The position numbers and the translations under genes were made by a program. 53,487 nt of DNA from Firmicutes bacterium UBA4996 (lineage in GTDB: Bacteria > Bacillota > Limnochordia > Darwinibacteriales > Darwinibacteriaceae), in NCBI GenBank assembly GCA_002396805.1, contig DGYW01000046.1, forward strand, positions 1 to 53,487. The letters run 5' to 3'. Shown piece by piece: positions 1 to 8,372 of the stretch. The stretch's first letter is position 1; every line of letters starts with the position of its first letter. A model generated the notes under the pieces. The model did not search any database and had not been told where the DNA came from. It was given only the letters and a program-made list of their open reading frames with translations.

Positions 1-23
1 TCTCCCAGCTGAGCTATTCGCCC
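1..23 (-). tRNA. tRNA gene, 5' part only (cut by window edge)
   Basis: Read on the minus strand, the first 23 bases give a 7-nt acceptor strand GGGCGAA, then TA, then the D-arm GCTCAGCTGGGAGA, which is the canonical start of a bacterial tRNA. The anticodon lies outside the window. The start resembles bacterial tRNA-Val (or Ala/Thr) genes, but identity cannot be fixed. A consensus promoter lies just upstream at 63-91. Confidence 0.85.
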
Positions 24-62
24 GAAATTTAATTTGACCTTATTAGGTCCGGACAATTTCAA

Positions 63-91
63 AGTATACCAGCACTTTGAATGGATGTCAA
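63..91 (-). promoter_or_regulatory. Sigma-A promoter of the tRNA gene
   Basis: On the minus strand TTGACA (91-86), a 17-nt spacer and TATACT (68-63) form a near-consensus promoter. It would start transcription about 30 nt upstream of the mature tRNA 5' end at 23, a normal arrangement for a stable RNA operon. Confidence 0.75.
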
Positions 92-142
92 CTCTTTTCC
101 GGAGAAAATCTTTTGATGTGTTTTTGCCATTAGTAGTATTCG

Positions 143-182
143 GGTTAAAAGGCAAAAACCCTCTTTTCAACCGTCTTTTTTT
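143..182 (+). terminator. Possible hairpin with T-tract in the 92-265 gap
   Basis: An imperfect hairpin (GGTTAAAAGG at 143-152 against CCTCTTTTCAACC at 160-172, with bulges) is followed by a run of seven T at 176-182. No plus-strand gene that needs terminating is seen to its left, so its role is unclear. Nothing else is evident between 92 and 265. Confidence 0.3.
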
Positions 183-265
183 CGCCTGTTTCCGAAACAA
201 GAAAGGAGTTTCGTCTCCAAACGAGAAATGATGACGTATGAACTATATCATAAGAGGGTGGTGTA

Positions 266-697
266 TTGCAAGTGCGTAAGGTTAAGTTTCTATTAATTGT
301 AGTTCTAGTTGTAATGCTGAGTAGTGGGGTATTTGCTCAAGTACAAGGTATTCCAGTGGATATTCCCGGGACCGGAGTGAACTTCTTCCTTTATCGTTAT
401 GAAGGAAATGCTGCCCCCCACGATAAGGTCAACACTATCTGGGCCAATCTCAGTAATGCTTTCGCCCAGTGGGTGGACGCCGGTCAGAAGCCCCAAGCCT
501 TGTCAGGCAAGGATGTGCAAATCAAGACTAATTCATCTGGTTCCGTTAGCATCTATGTTAAAGAACAATTCATAGTCGAAGTGGATCAGTACCACGCTAA
601 GGTCAACAAGGCCACTCCGGCCCAATTGGCAGAAAAATGGGCAGCCAACCTCAGAAAAGGTGTCGACACATTCGTTACCATTAACGAAGCAAAATAA
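266..697 (+). CDS. Small secreted protein of unknown function
   Basis: 143 residues. The TTG start at 266 is preceded by a GA-rich ribosome binding site (AGAGGGTGG). Residues 1-24 form a signal peptide: basic VRKVK, a hydrophobic core, and a likely cleavage after GVFA. No lipobox cysteine is present. The mature part is about 119 residues, with two beta-rich stretches and a C-terminal segment, TPAQLAEKWAANLRKGV. From memory, that segment resembles one found in small exported proteins and in some MscS-associated extracytoplasmic regions; this was not checked by search. The stop lies only 14 bases before the manganese riboswitch, so the riboswitch may be transcribed by read-through from this gene. 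Reality of the gene is likely; function is unknown. Confidence 0.7.
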   Translation: MQVRKVKFLLIVVLVVMLSSGVFAQVQGIPVDIPGTGVNFFLYRYEGNAAPHDKVNTIWANLSNAFAQWVDAGQKPQALSGKDVQIKTNSSGSVSIYVKEQFIVEVDQYHAKVNKATPAQLAEKWAANLRKGVDTFVTINEAK

Positions 698-711
698 ACA
701 GCATTCAACAC

Positions 712-798
712 AAAAGGGAGTAGTCACTGTTGCAACCGTCAACATCCCGGTCTAAAAAAACCTGGCGGTGCACTTTGGTAACAAAGGACGAGACTTTT
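712..798 (+). promoter_or_regulatory. Manganese riboswitch aptamer (yybP-ykoY family)
   Basis: The two hallmark segments of the yybP-ykoY Mn2+ aptamer are present in order. AAAAGGGAGTAG at 712-723 is the 5' L1 segment, close to the consensus GGGGAGUAG. GGACGAGACTTTT at 786-798 is the 3' segment with the conserved CGAGACUUU. AAAA (712-715) can pair with TTTT (795-798) as the base of P1. In this known family, Mn2+ binding stabilises the aptamer and blocks a downstream terminator, turning expression on. Here GAGACTTTT belongs both to the aptamer and to the 5' arm of the terminator at 790-837, so the two folds exclude each other. Confidence 0.85.
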
Positions 799-837
799 GG
801 CATGCTAGAGATAAGCATGCTAGAAGTCTCTCTTTTT
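790..837 (+). terminator. Terminator / expression platform of the Mn riboswitch
   Basis: A 17-bp stem with two G-U wobbles (790-806 against 814-830) and a 7-nt loop is followed by a T-rich tract at 831-837. The 5' arm shares GAGACTTTT with the aptamer. This hairpin should form when the aptamer is unliganded and stop transcription before the exchanger gene at 855. Confidence 0.85.
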
Positions 838-854
838 ATGGAAGGGGAAAACAC

Positions 855-1775
855 ATGGTCTACATAATTTTCATATTGAGTCTAGTTGCAGTAACTAAAG
901 GAGCCGACTGGTTAGTGGAAGGTGCGGTGGGACTTGCCCGCCTGTGGGGTATCTCCCAAATTGTTGTGGGCGCCACCATTGTGAGCCTGGGTACCACTTT
1001 GCCCGAAACATTAATTTCTGCTTTTGCCGCAGCCCAAGGAAAAGGCGATGTAATCGTGGGCACAGCCATTGGGAGCATTCTCTTTAATACCGCAGTAATT
1101 CTGGGTCTAGCAGCCCTTATCAGACCCCCACGCCTGACAGAACGACAACCTTTTTATAAAGCCGGCACCATGGTGGGTGTACTAATTCTCTTTGCACTCT
1201 TAGCCCTAGATCTCCACATTTCCCGGGGTGACAGCCTACTGTTGGCATTTGTCCTTATCCTTTTTCTCGGCTCCAATATGTGGAACCGAACGCGCAATTC
1301 TGGAGAAAAAAAGAACAATATTTCGAAAAATGACCTGATAAAACATCTAGTGCACCTAGTAATCGGTAGTATCTTGGTGGTAGCTGGTGCCAACTTCTTA
1401 CTGGACTCAGGAGTAGAGATTGCCAGGATTCTTGGTGTACCAGAGGCCATCATTGCTGTAACCCTGTTTGCCGTAGGCAGTTCCTTGCCTGAGCTAATTA
1501 CCGCCATTACCGCTGCCTCGAAGGGTCACACCGATCTGGTCTTAGGAAACGTAATGGGAGCTAATACCCTCAACATTGTTTTCGTTATTTCTACCGCGGG
1601 TCTCATTAGCCCCTTCGCGGTGGCACCAAGTGTTTTAAGTATAGATGTCCTTTTTAGCCTAAGCATGATGTCAATACTACTAATACCAGCATTATTCACT
1701 AAGAAAATTAGCCGTCTGCAAGGCATAATTAGCATCATCGCCTATTTTGCTTATCTAGGCATCCTCATTTTCTGA
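855..1775 (+). CDS. CaCA-family cation exchanger (YrbG-like), candidate Mn2+/Ca2+ exporter
   Basis: About 306 residues. The ATG at 855 was chosen because it has the ribosome binding site GGAAGGGG (840-847); the in-frame GTG at 768 lies inside the riboswitch. The protein is an integral membrane exchanger of ten or so segments with the two inverted CaCA alpha repeats. The first reads GATIVSLGTTLPETLIS followed by GDVIVGTAIGSILFN; the second reads TLFAVGSSLPELITA followed by LVLGNVMGANTLN. The acidic residue in each (PET, PEL) is the ion ligand. Family members exchange Ca2+ for Na+ or H+. Control by a manganese riboswitch suggests manganese efflux here, which is inference. The ribD-like gene follows after 18 bases, so the two are probably co-transcribed. 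Confidence 0.9.
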   Translation: MVYIIFILSLVAVTKGADWLVEGAVGLARLWGISQIVVGATIVSLGTTLPETLISAFAAAQGKGDVIVGTAIGSILFNTAVILGLAALIRPPRLTERQPFYKAGTMVGVLILFALLALDLHISRGDSLLLAFVLILFLGSNMWNRTRNSGEKKNNISKNDLIKHLVHLVIGSILVVAGANFLLDSGVEIARILGVPEAIIAVTLFAVGSSLPELITAITAASKGHTDLVLGNVMGANTLNIVFVISTAGLISPFAVAPSVLSIDVLFSLSMMSILLIPALFTKKISRLQGIISIIAYFAYLGILIF

Positions 1776-1793
1776 TGACAAGGAGTGCAGCCA

Positions 1794-2510
1794 ATGCATA
1801 AACACTTTTATGCCCAGCTAGAGTTACCGCCATCCCAGAATAGACCCTTTGTGGCTCTGAACATGGTCGCTTCCCTCGATGGCAAAGTGACTTCTCGCGG
1901 TAGACTTGATCCTGGCAGCTTAGGTAGTACTTTTGATCGGAAGACCATGAACGTGATCCGCAGTCACTTTGATGCGGTCTTAGCGGGGGGAAATACGATA
2001 CGCCAACACCCCTACTATCTTGGGGTGCCCAAGGAATTAGAAGTAAAACGAAGAGAACGGGGGTTGGCTGCCCAACCCCTCACGGTACTTCTAACCAAAA
2101 GTGGTCAATTAGACCCATTAGGTCCAGTATTCGCCACTCCCCCACGACCACCAGTAATCATTACGACTACAAAGGGAGCCAAAAACTTACCTACCCCAAT
2201 TAAAGAGGTAGCGATTGTGGAAATCTTAGGCGAACAACAAGGACCTCAAGCACTTTGCCAATTACTATGGGAAGAACACCAAGTTAGCCATCTCCTAGTA
2301 GAGGGAGGACCCAGTGTCAACTATCAATTTTGCCAAGACCGCCACGTGGATCAAATCTTCTTCACGCTAGCTCCGCGCATAGTGGGAGCCAGCAACGATT
2401 TGACCATGATCATGGGTCCAAAAGTGTTGCCTAGCGCGAATCAAATCAACCTACTCTCCATGAACAAGCACGGAGACGAACTTTTCTTACGCTACGAAAT
2501 CAACTGGTGA
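1794..2510 (+). CDS. RibD C-terminal-type (dihydrofolate reductase fold) reductase
   Basis: About 238 residues. ATG at 1794 was chosen because AAGGAG (1780-1785) sits 8 bases before it; the upstream in-frame GTG at 1785 overlaps that site. The whole protein is one RibD_C domain: VALNMVASLDGKVTSRG near the N-terminus, the NADPH-binding AVLAGGNTIRQ near residue 65, and HLLVEGGPSVNYQF near residue 165. The family reduces 5-amino-6-ribosylaminopyrimidinone phosphates in riboflavin synthesis or acts as an archaeal-type RIB7 homologue. No deaminase domain and no other riboflavin genes are nearby, so the substrate is uncertain. It ends 2 bases from the convergent yeiH-like gene. Confidence 0.85.
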   Translation: MHKHFYAQLELPPSQNRPFVALNMVASLDGKVTSRGRLDPGSLGSTFDRKTMNVIRSHFDAVLAGGNTIRQHPYYLGVPKELEVKRRERGLAAQPLTVLLTKSGQLDPLGPVFATPPRPPVIITTTKGAKNLPTPIKEVAIVEILGEQQGPQALCQLLWEEHQVSHLLVEGGPSVNYQFCQDRHVDQIFFTLAPRIVGASNDLTMIMGPKVLPSANQINLLSMNKHGDELFLRYEINW

Positions 2511-2512
2511 AT

Positions 2513-3775
2513 CTAAAAGTTTCTAAAGAAAAACATCGCGGCGATTAGAGTCAACACCAGGTTGAAAGTCTGACCAACCACGTATAGCTTGACAGGGGCC
2601 TGACCTTGAAAGGCCTCTTTTAGATCCGAAAAGCGCGAATCCAAGCCTATAGTCACAAAAGCCAAGGCAAATAACCAGTTGCGGGCGGTAGCAGTGAGTT
2701 TAATAATCCCATCTACCCGTCCCTGGCCCAATAATGGTAACAGCACAAAAGAAAAAAGCAGTGAAGCACCCACAAATCCTAGGATAAACTTGGGAAAACG
2801 AATCCAGATTTCCTTCAGACTGGGCTTCTTAGATCCGGACTGCACCTCAACCCGAGTGACCCAAAATACTGCCCAGCAAAAAGCCACAAAACCGATGAGC
2901 ACGTTTTGGAGCATCTTCACAATAGCTGCCACTTCCATTGCCTTGGGACCAACCATACTACCAGCTACCACCACTGCCCCTGTACTATCTACCGTGCCGC
3001 CGATCCAAGCCCCCCCTACAGCTTCAGTTAGTCCCATCCAGCGAATCAAGAAAGGCATCCCGATCATCATGATGACCGTGAAAATCAGCGAGACCGAAAT
3101 GGCTGCACTAATTTCCTCCTTTTTGGCCTTCACTGCAGCCCCAGTAGCAATGGCAGCTGAAACACCGCAGACAGATGTACAAGTTGCCACCGTGGCCACC
3201 AATTCTTTACTTTTAATCTTGAGCACCCTTGTTCCATAGTTATACATGAAAAAAATCACGATGGGAGTAACAATCCACGCCACCCCTAGACCGTAAACCC
3301 CCAAAGAAAGCACACGATTGAAGAGTATTTCTGCTCCAAGCAAGACAAGCCCAGTCTTAATAAACAACTCGGTACGAATGGCAGGCATCAACCAACGGGG
3401 TTTACCAAAAATATTACTAACCACCATACCTAAGACCAAAGCCCAGATAATGTCGTTAAACCCGTAGTGGGCTAAGGTCTTGTGATTGCCAATCAGAAAA
3501 GCTAAGATAGCTAAGATAAAGACTCCCACAAAGCCTCGTAAATATGTCTTTACATCATCCCCCATGATTTTTAGTGCCAAAGCGGTCAGGGCCCCCAAAC
3601 CAACCCCCCAAACCAAAATCGGTACAGCTAAATGAGCAGGAAAAGCATTTGTCCAACTATCAGCCCACTTAGGTAGTTGGGGGATGTAGCTAATTAGCCC
3701 ACTTGCTGCACCAGCAATGAGGATGGCCCCCAACCAGATCGTCCACCAATCTTCTTTCTTCCAAAGAGAAAGCAT
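2513..3775 (-). CDS. yeiH: YeiH/UPF0324 family putative anion (sulfate) exporter
   Basis: 420 residues, ATG at 3775 with AGGAGG 8-9 bases upstream. The protein is very hydrophobic with about ten or more membrane segments. It carries the family's conserved features: LVLGMVVSNIFG, IRTELFIKTGLVLLGAEILF, the ATCTSVCGVSAAIATGAAVKAKKEE segment in the middle, and GGAWIGGTVDSTGAVVVAGSM. UPF0324 (Cons_hypoth698) proteins are annotated as putative sulfate exporters, but the transported ion is poorly established. The gene is on the same strand as the nucleoside operon, 75 bases downstream of it, and is convergent with the reductase gene on the other strand. A palindrome (3789-3804) abuts its ribosome binding site. 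Confidence 0.88.
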   Translation of the reverse strand: MLSLWKKEDWWTIWLGAILIAGAASGLISYIPQLPKWADSWTNAFPAHLAVPILVWGVGLGALTALALKIMGDDVKTYLRGFVGVFILAILAFLIGNHKTLAHYGFNDIIWALVLGMVVSNIFGKPRWLMPAIRTELFIKTGLVLLGAEILFNRVLSLGVYGLGVAWIVTPIVIFFMYNYGTRVLKIKSKELVATVATCTSVCGVSAAIATGAAVKAKKEEISAAISVSLIFTVIMMIGMPFLIRWMGLTEAVGGAWIGGTVDSTGAVVVAGSMVGPKAMEVAAIVKMLQNVLIGFVAFCWAVFWVTRVEVQSGSKKPSLKEIWIRFPKFILGFVGASLLFSFVLLPLLGQGRVDGIIKLTATARNWLFALAFVTIGLDSRFSDLKEAFQGQAPVKLYVVGQTFNLVLTLIAAMFFFRNF

Positions 3776-3788
3776 AGTACAGACCTCC

Positions 3789-3804
3789 TAGTACTCAAGT
3801 ACTA
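3789..3804. promoter_or_regulatory. Palindrome before yeiH, possible operator
   Basis: TAGTACT and AGTACTA separated by CA make a 7-bp inverted repeat directly upstream of the yeiH-like ribosome binding site. YeiH genes elsewhere are often controlled by a LysR-type regulator. No regulator gene adjoins it here. Could equally be chance. Confidence 0.3.
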
Positions 3805-3850
3805 AACAACAGTCCATACTATGCCCTGACATTAAAGTGGTTCCGATTAT

Positions 3851-4780
3851 TTAGTTGTAACTAAGCATGGCATCGAGGATCATTTGCACAAAACGGTCCC
3901 GATCCACCGCCAAAGCCACATCCACATTGGGTTTTTCACCTGTCACACCATAAAAATCCACCACAGTACGCCCCGTTGTGTATTGTCCCCGAGTTTCAAT
4001 TCGCACTGGTAGATGTTTGGTCTCAACTATGGTGGGTTCTAATACTGTGGCCATGGCCAAGGGATCGTGCAAAGGCATTCCAGCGAAACCCATAGTTTTA
4101 TGAAACTCACCAAAAAACTCCAAGAGTTCGCCAACCATAACTCCCACTTTCTTCCCAGAATTCAGTAAAAATTCTACGTCAGAAGCCATTACCTGGGCCT
4201 CATGGGTTACATCCAAACCAACCATGGTAATAGGTATGCCACTTTGGAACACCACGCTAGCGGCCTCTGGATCCACTAGAATGTTAAATTCCGCTGCTGG
4301 TGTCCAATTGCCCTCTCTGGCGGCGCCACCCATGAGGACAATACGTTCAATATTCTCTTTTATATCAGGGGCACCTAAAAGAGCTGCCCCAATATTGGTT
4401 AAAGGTCCTGTGGGCACTAAGGTCACCTTCTCTTTACTGGTACGCACATGATCGATTATGGTCTGGACACCGTGCTTAGTTGAAGCTTTAAAGTTAGGCT
4501 CCGGTAAAATCGGTCCGTCGAGCCCCGACTCACCATGAACTTCTGGTGCTATCTCTAAAGTGCGCAAGAGTGGACGATCATAACCAGCGGCTACCTCACA
4601 CTCTATCCCTGCGAAAGAAAGAACCTTAAGAGCATTAAGTACGGTTTTTTCTAGAGTTTGATTACCGGCCACAATGGTTACAGCCAAAACCTTAACCAAT
4701 TCTGGCTTGGCGAAAGCCAGCAGTAAAGCAATAGCGTCGTCGTGACCTGGATCACAATCAATGATAATTGGTTTGGGCAT
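3851..4780 (-). CDS. Inosine/uridine-preferring nucleoside hydrolase (IunH family)
   Basis: 309 residues, cytosolic. The N-terminal IIIDCDPGHDDAIALLLAF contains the family signature DxDxGxDD that binds the catalytic Ca2+. EVHGESGLDG near residue 80, VLMGGAAREGNWTPAAEFNILVDPEAA near 150-175 and MPLHDPLAMA near 235 (with the active-site HD) complete the pocket. The enzyme cleaves ribonucleosides to free base and ribose. The start codon overlaps the permease stop in TAATG, so translation is coupled. It is the last gene of the nucleoside operon, and it differs clearly from the second hydrolase at 9476. Base specificity cannot be read from the sequence. Confidence 0.93.
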   Translation of the reverse strand: MPKPIIIDCDPGHDDAIALLLAFAKPELVKVLAVTIVAGNQTLEKTVLNALKVLSFAGIECEVAAGYDRPLLRTLEIAPEVHGESGLDGPILPEPNFKASTKHGVQTIIDHVRTSKEKVTLVPTGPLTNIGAALLGAPDIKENIERIVLMGGAAREGNWTPAAEFNILVDPEAASVVFQSGIPITMVGLDVTHEAQVMASDVEFLLNSGKKVGVMVGELLEFFGEFHKTMGFAGMPLHDPLAMATVLEPTIVETKHLPVRIETRGQYTTGRTVVDFYGVTGEKPNVDVALAVDRDRFVQMILDAMLSYN

Positions 4781-5721
4781 TAAGCCACCTCCTTAGCTTG
4801 TTTTTTCCCCTTTTGACTTTTCGCCATCTGTTGCCGGGCAAAAATGCCTAACCCAAACAGAGTGGCTAAATAGGGGATCATCTGCACGAATTCTGAAGGA
4901 ATGCTTAAGGATTGCATATAGTTGCTCAAAGCATCTGCAAAACCAAAGAACAACGAAGCAATGGCAGTCCCAATCGGGTGCACCCCGCCTAAGGCCGAAG
5001 CGGCCAAGCCAATAAAACCTCGACCCGCAGTCATGTCTCGGGAAAACCAAGAGACATAACCCATAGACAAGTGAGCGCCACCAAATCCAGCCAACAGACC
5101 ACTAATGCCCAAGGCCAAAAAGCGCATCCGTTCAACGCTAATTCCCACGCTTGCTGCAGAATCTGGACTCTCCCCAACCGCTCGCAAACGCAAGCCCACA
5201 GGAGTCTTATACATGAAGTACCACACAGCAATCACAGCTAAGAGAGCAAAGTAAGTGAGTACATTGTGTCCCGATACGATAGGACCTAGAACCGGAATTT
5301 TGGAGATCACAGGTAGACTAATGGTAGGCATGACCTTACTAGCAAGTGAGCTAGAGATACCCCGATCACCACTGGCTACATACAAAACGAAAACTGTACC
5401 GCCACTGGCGATCACATTCAAGGCAATACCGGCCAATATAATGTCAGTACCTAACTTTATATGAAAATACCCCATAAAAAGCGCAAAGAGAATAGACATT
5501 AACAAAGCTCCCAAAAGTCCGAGCCAGGCACTTCCTGTCCAAGCACTAAAAAGTACTCCTGAGACACCGGAGATCAGCATGATTCCTTCTAGGCCAATGT
5601 TTACCACCCCGGCCCGTTCCGAGACCACTGCACCCAGGGCTGCAAACAGGATCGGGGTAGTGACCCGGAGCATAGAGTAGCCAAAACCAACCGAGAAAAT
5701 CCCTCTAAGCATTGAGCCCAT
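4780..5721 (-). CDS. Nucleoside ABC transporter permease (NupQ/YufQ-like)
   Basis: 313 residues, start ATG at 5721 after AAGGAGG. About eight to nine membrane segments and the typical BPD_transp_2 core: LGAVVSERAGVVNIGLEGIML near the N-terminus and AVGESPDSAASVGISVERMR near residue 185 as the cytoplasmic coupling loop that contacts the ATPase. The tail is lysine-rich. This is one half of the membrane channel of the purine/pyrimidine nucleoside importer. It overlaps the preceding permease gene by 17 bases and is translationally coupled to the nucleoside hydrolase that follows. Confidence 0.92.
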   Translation of the reverse strand: MGSMLRGIFSVGFGYSMLRVTTPILFAALGAVVSERAGVVNIGLEGIMLISGVSGVLFSAWTGSAWLGLLGALLMSILFALFMGYFHIKLGTDIILAGIALNVIASGGTVFVLYVASGDRGISSSLASKVMPTISLPVISKIPVLGPIVSGHNVLTYFALLAVIAVWYFMYKTPVGLRLRAVGESPDSAASVGISVERMRFLALGISGLLAGFGGAHLSMGYVSWFSRDMTAGRGFIGLAASALGGVHPIGTAIASLFFGFADALSNYMQSLSIPSEFVQMIPYLATLFGLGIFARQQMAKSQKGKKQAKEVA

Positions 5722-6766
5722 GTCTTTTCGCCTCCTTCACAACCGCGCGATGATGCCATTTAGATAAAAAGGCCTGGGCGGTCACTAACAAAATCATGAT
5801 CCCTTGAATAATGGCCACCATTTCCGAAGAGACATCCGTCATACGGGACATTATACTCGCACCAGAACGAATGTAAGCTAGGAACAAGGCGGCAATGGGC
5901 ACACCTAGGGGATGGTTACGAGCCAAAGTGGCAATGATGATCCCGTCAAAACCATACCCAGGTAACATTTGCCACTGAAAACGCCGATACAAGCCTAAGA
6001 CATCCGCGGCACCAGCCAGACCAGCAATGGCCCCTGAAATCACCTGTGAATAGATAACAACTGCGGTGACACTAATTCCGGCGTAAGCAGCAAAATCTTT
6101 ATTTAGACCAGTCATGCGCAGAGCATAACCCCATCTAGTCCTGTAGATAAACAGGTAAGAAAAGATGATAGCCACGATAGCAACCCAGAGGCCCCAGTGT
6201 ACCCTTGTGGGTGGCCAGATCCATTGTAACCAAACGGTCTCGGGCAAGCGGTAAGAAACCATGGCACCGGCATTCGGATCCCTAAAGTGATGATTGATGA
6301 GGTACAAGCCAAACCGGTAAAAAACGTAGTTGAGCATGAGTGAAGACACGAGCTCACTAGCGCCCCAGCGTGCCTTCATGAGGCCTGAAATAGCCCCAAC
6401 TAAGGCACCGCCTAACATGGCTCCTAATAGGGCCACTAAGACATGGACATACATGGGTAACGGAAAAGAAATACCAACAATAGTAGCGGTTACCGCTCCG
6501 AAAAAGAGTTGCCCTTCCGCCCCAATATTGAATTGCCCTGCTTGAAAGGCAATGGAAACAGCCAAACCAGTCAACACAAGAGGAATAGTGGCTTCAATCC
6601 AGTTACCAATTCGCCGAGTTGTGGTCAATGGTCCCAGCACAAAATGCTGGAACGCTTCTAGTGGCTCCTCACTTACGAGAAGAATGATGATAAAGCCTAA
6701 AAGTAAAGCGAGCATAATAGCTATAAGCGTTCGCCCAATCTCAAAGACAAGCTCACGACGGATCAT
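5705..6766 (-). CDS. Nucleoside ABC transporter permease (NupP/YufP-like)
   Basis: 353 residues. ATG overlaps the ATPase stop (ATGA) and has AAGGAGG upstream. Multi-spanning BPD_transp_2 protein with an N-terminal anchor (IAIMLALLLGFIIILLVSE), then LTGLAVSIAFQAGQFNIGAEGQ, the typical periplasmic-to-membrane turn of the family, and MTGLNKDFAAYAGISV near 225 as the ATPase coupling loop. Pairs with the product of 4780-5721 to form the nucleoside channel. Confidence 0.92.
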   Translation of the reverse strand: MIRRELVFEIGRTLIAIMLALLLGFIIILLVSEEPLEAFQHFVLGPLTTTRRIGNWIEATIPLVLTGLAVSIAFQAGQFNIGAEGQLFFGAVTATIVGISFPLPMYVHVLVALLGAMLGGALVGAISGLMKARWGASELVSSLMLNYVFYRFGLYLINHHFRDPNAGAMVSYRLPETVWLQWIWPPTRVHWGLWVAIVAIIFSYLFIYRTRWGYALRMTGLNKDFAAYAGISVTAVVIYSQVISGAIAGLAGAADVLGLYRRFQWQMLPGYGFDGIIIATLARNHPLGVPIAALFLAYIRSGASIMSRMTDVSSEMVAIIQGIMILLVTAQAFLSKWHHRAVVKEAKRHGLNA

Positions 6767-8310
6767 GCTAAGGCCTCCTTCAATTGGGTATCCCCTTGGG
6801 TTTGAATACCGAGCATATACAAGCCCAACTCTTCTTCGCTAACCTCATTAGCCTCTGGAAAAGCCGCGACAATCTGACCACCATAGATCACCAAAAGTCG
6901 GTCACTAACGCTCATGACTTCGTTCAAATCCGCAGAAATCAGCAATACTGCTGCCCCAGCTCTACAAATTTCTACCAATTTCTTATGAATAAACTCAATA
7001 GCACCTACATCCACTCCCCGTGTAGGCTGATTAGCGATTACCAATCTAGGATTCGAAGAGAACTCTCGGGCAACTACTACCTTCTGAATATTACCACCAG
7101 AAAGCATTTTTATTGGGGTTTTAGGCGAACGCGTTCGGACGTTAAATTCAGTCACTAGAGTCTGGGCATTAGAGGCAATTGCCTCCGTCTTGAGAAAAAC
7201 CTTACGGGTGTACTCGGGCATTTGTACACGGTCAGCAATTAGATTCTCTTCAATGGACGCCTCATTGGCAACCCCGTGGAGCATGCGATCCTCAGGAATG
7301 TGAGCCACCCCTAAATCACGCATTTGGCGTGGTGTTGAACCGCTCATTTGGTAGCCATCTACGCTGATGAGTCCCCCATGAGGCCTTCTCAGCCCAGTAA
7401 GAATCTCTACCAGCTCTCGTTGCCCATTGCCCTCTACGCCGGCAATACCCACTATTTCCCCTGCTCGGACACTGAAAGACACATCCTGTAACAAGGCTTT
7501 ACCTTCGGGTGTAAAGTAGCTCAGATTCTGGACCTCAAGAATACGTTTCTGGGGTTTGGCCGGCGGTTTGTCAATCTTCAAGATTACATCACGGCCCACC
7601 ATTAATCGTGAAATGTCCGCTTCAGATACTTCAGCTGTGTCCCGCACACCCACAATTCGCCCACCCCGCATCACAGTGATCCGATCAGTGATCTGCTTTA
7701 CTTCATTCAACTTGTGAGAGATGAAGATCATGGTGTGCCCTTGCTCTTTTAAACCTACTAGAGCAGTAAATAGCTCCTCCGTCTCTTGAGGCGTCAAGAC
7801 CGCTGTCGGTTCATCAAGAACCAGCAATTCCGCTCCCCGTAACAAAGCCTTCAAAATCTCCACCTTTTGGCGCATCCCAATGGGAATATCTTCGATCTTT
7901 GCCAGGGGATCCACTGGCAAATTATAACGTTTAGATAAATCCGTCACGGTCTGCACCGCTTGATCCCAATCAAAAGCTAAACCCTTGCGCGGTTCAACTC
8001 CTAAAACCAGATTCTCTGTCACGGTTAGGGATGGAGCTAACATAAAGTGTTGGTGTACCATTCCAATGCCATTGCGAATGGCTTGCAGTGGCGATGTAAC
8101 TTGCAAGGGTTTTCCCTTGTAGTAGACTTCGCCCCCATCTGGAACCTCCAAACCAAACAAAACCTTCATGAGTGTTGTCTTTCCCGCCCCGTTCTCACCA
8201 ACAAGTGCGTGGATTTCTCCCTTGTTAACCCTAAAATCGACCCGATCATTGGCCATCACTCCGTTAGGGTATACCTTGGTGATTGCCTTCATCTCCAATA
8301 AAGTCTCCAT
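6763..8310 (-). CDS. Nucleoside ABC transporter double ATPase (NupO/YufO-like)
   Basis: 515 residues containing two ABC domains. The first has Walker A GENGAGKTTLMK (about residues 38-49), Q-loop MVHQHFMLAP, and Walker B LLVLDEPTAVL. The second has a GVEGNGQRELVE Walker A variant lacking the standard GKT, signature LSGGNIQKVVVAREF and Walker B LVIANQPTRGVD. That degenerate second site with an intact first site is the norm for the ribose/nucleoside-type double ATPases. It powers the two permeases downstream, whose genes overlap it. A hairpin at 8337-8362 separates it from the binding protein gene. Confidence 0.93.
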   Translation of the reverse strand: METLLEMKAITKVYPNGVMANDRVDFRVNKGEIHALVGENGAGKTTLMKVLFGLEVPDGGEVYYKGKPLQVTSPLQAIRNGIGMVHQHFMLAPSLTVTENLVLGVEPRKGLAFDWDQAVQTVTDLSKRYNLPVDPLAKIEDIPIGMRQKVEILKALLRGAELLVLDEPTAVLTPQETEELFTALVGLKEQGHTMIFISHKLNEVKQITDRITVMRGGRIVGVRDTAEVSEADISRLMVGRDVILKIDKPPAKPQKRILEVQNLSYFTPEGKALLQDVSFSVRAGEIVGIAGVEGNGQRELVEILTGLRRPHGGLISVDGYQMSGSTPRQMRDLGVAHIPEDRMLHGVANEASIEENLIADRVQMPEYTRKVFLKTEAIASNAQTLVTEFNVRTRSPKTPIKMLSGGNIQKVVVAREFSSNPRLVIANQPTRGVDVGAIEFIHKKLVEICRAGAAVLLISADLNEVMSVSDRLLVIYGGQIVAAFPEANEVSEEELGLYMLGIQTQGDTQLKEALA

Positions 8311-8330
8311 AGACTCTCACCCTCCTTTAG

Positions 8331-8362
8331 GAAAACGAGGGTGTAGCCTAAGCCACACCCTC
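8331..8362 (-). terminator. Hairpin between binding-protein and ATPase genes (partial terminator)
   Basis: An 11-bp stem (8352-8362 against 8337-8347, one G-U pair, 4-nt loop) is followed on the minus strand by GTTTTC. It lies just after the BMP gene stop. A weak U-tract suggests partial termination or mRNA protection, which commonly keeps binding protein levels above those of the membrane parts. Confidence 0.65.
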
Positions 8363-8372
8363 CAGCTTGATA

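Noticed and set aside
34..231. Open frame of 65 codons to the right of the tRNA
   Set aside because: It overlaps the tRNA promoter and a hairpin with T-tract, has no ribosome binding site and an arbitrary composition.
768..854. N-terminal extension of the CaCA exchanger from GTG 768
   Set aside because: It lies inside the riboswitch and terminator; ATG 855 has the ribosome binding site and starts directly with the first membrane segment.
2679..3239. 186-codon frame on the plus strand within yeiH
   Set aside because: It is antisense to a clear membrane protein gene and its translation shows no recognisable fold or ribosome binding site.
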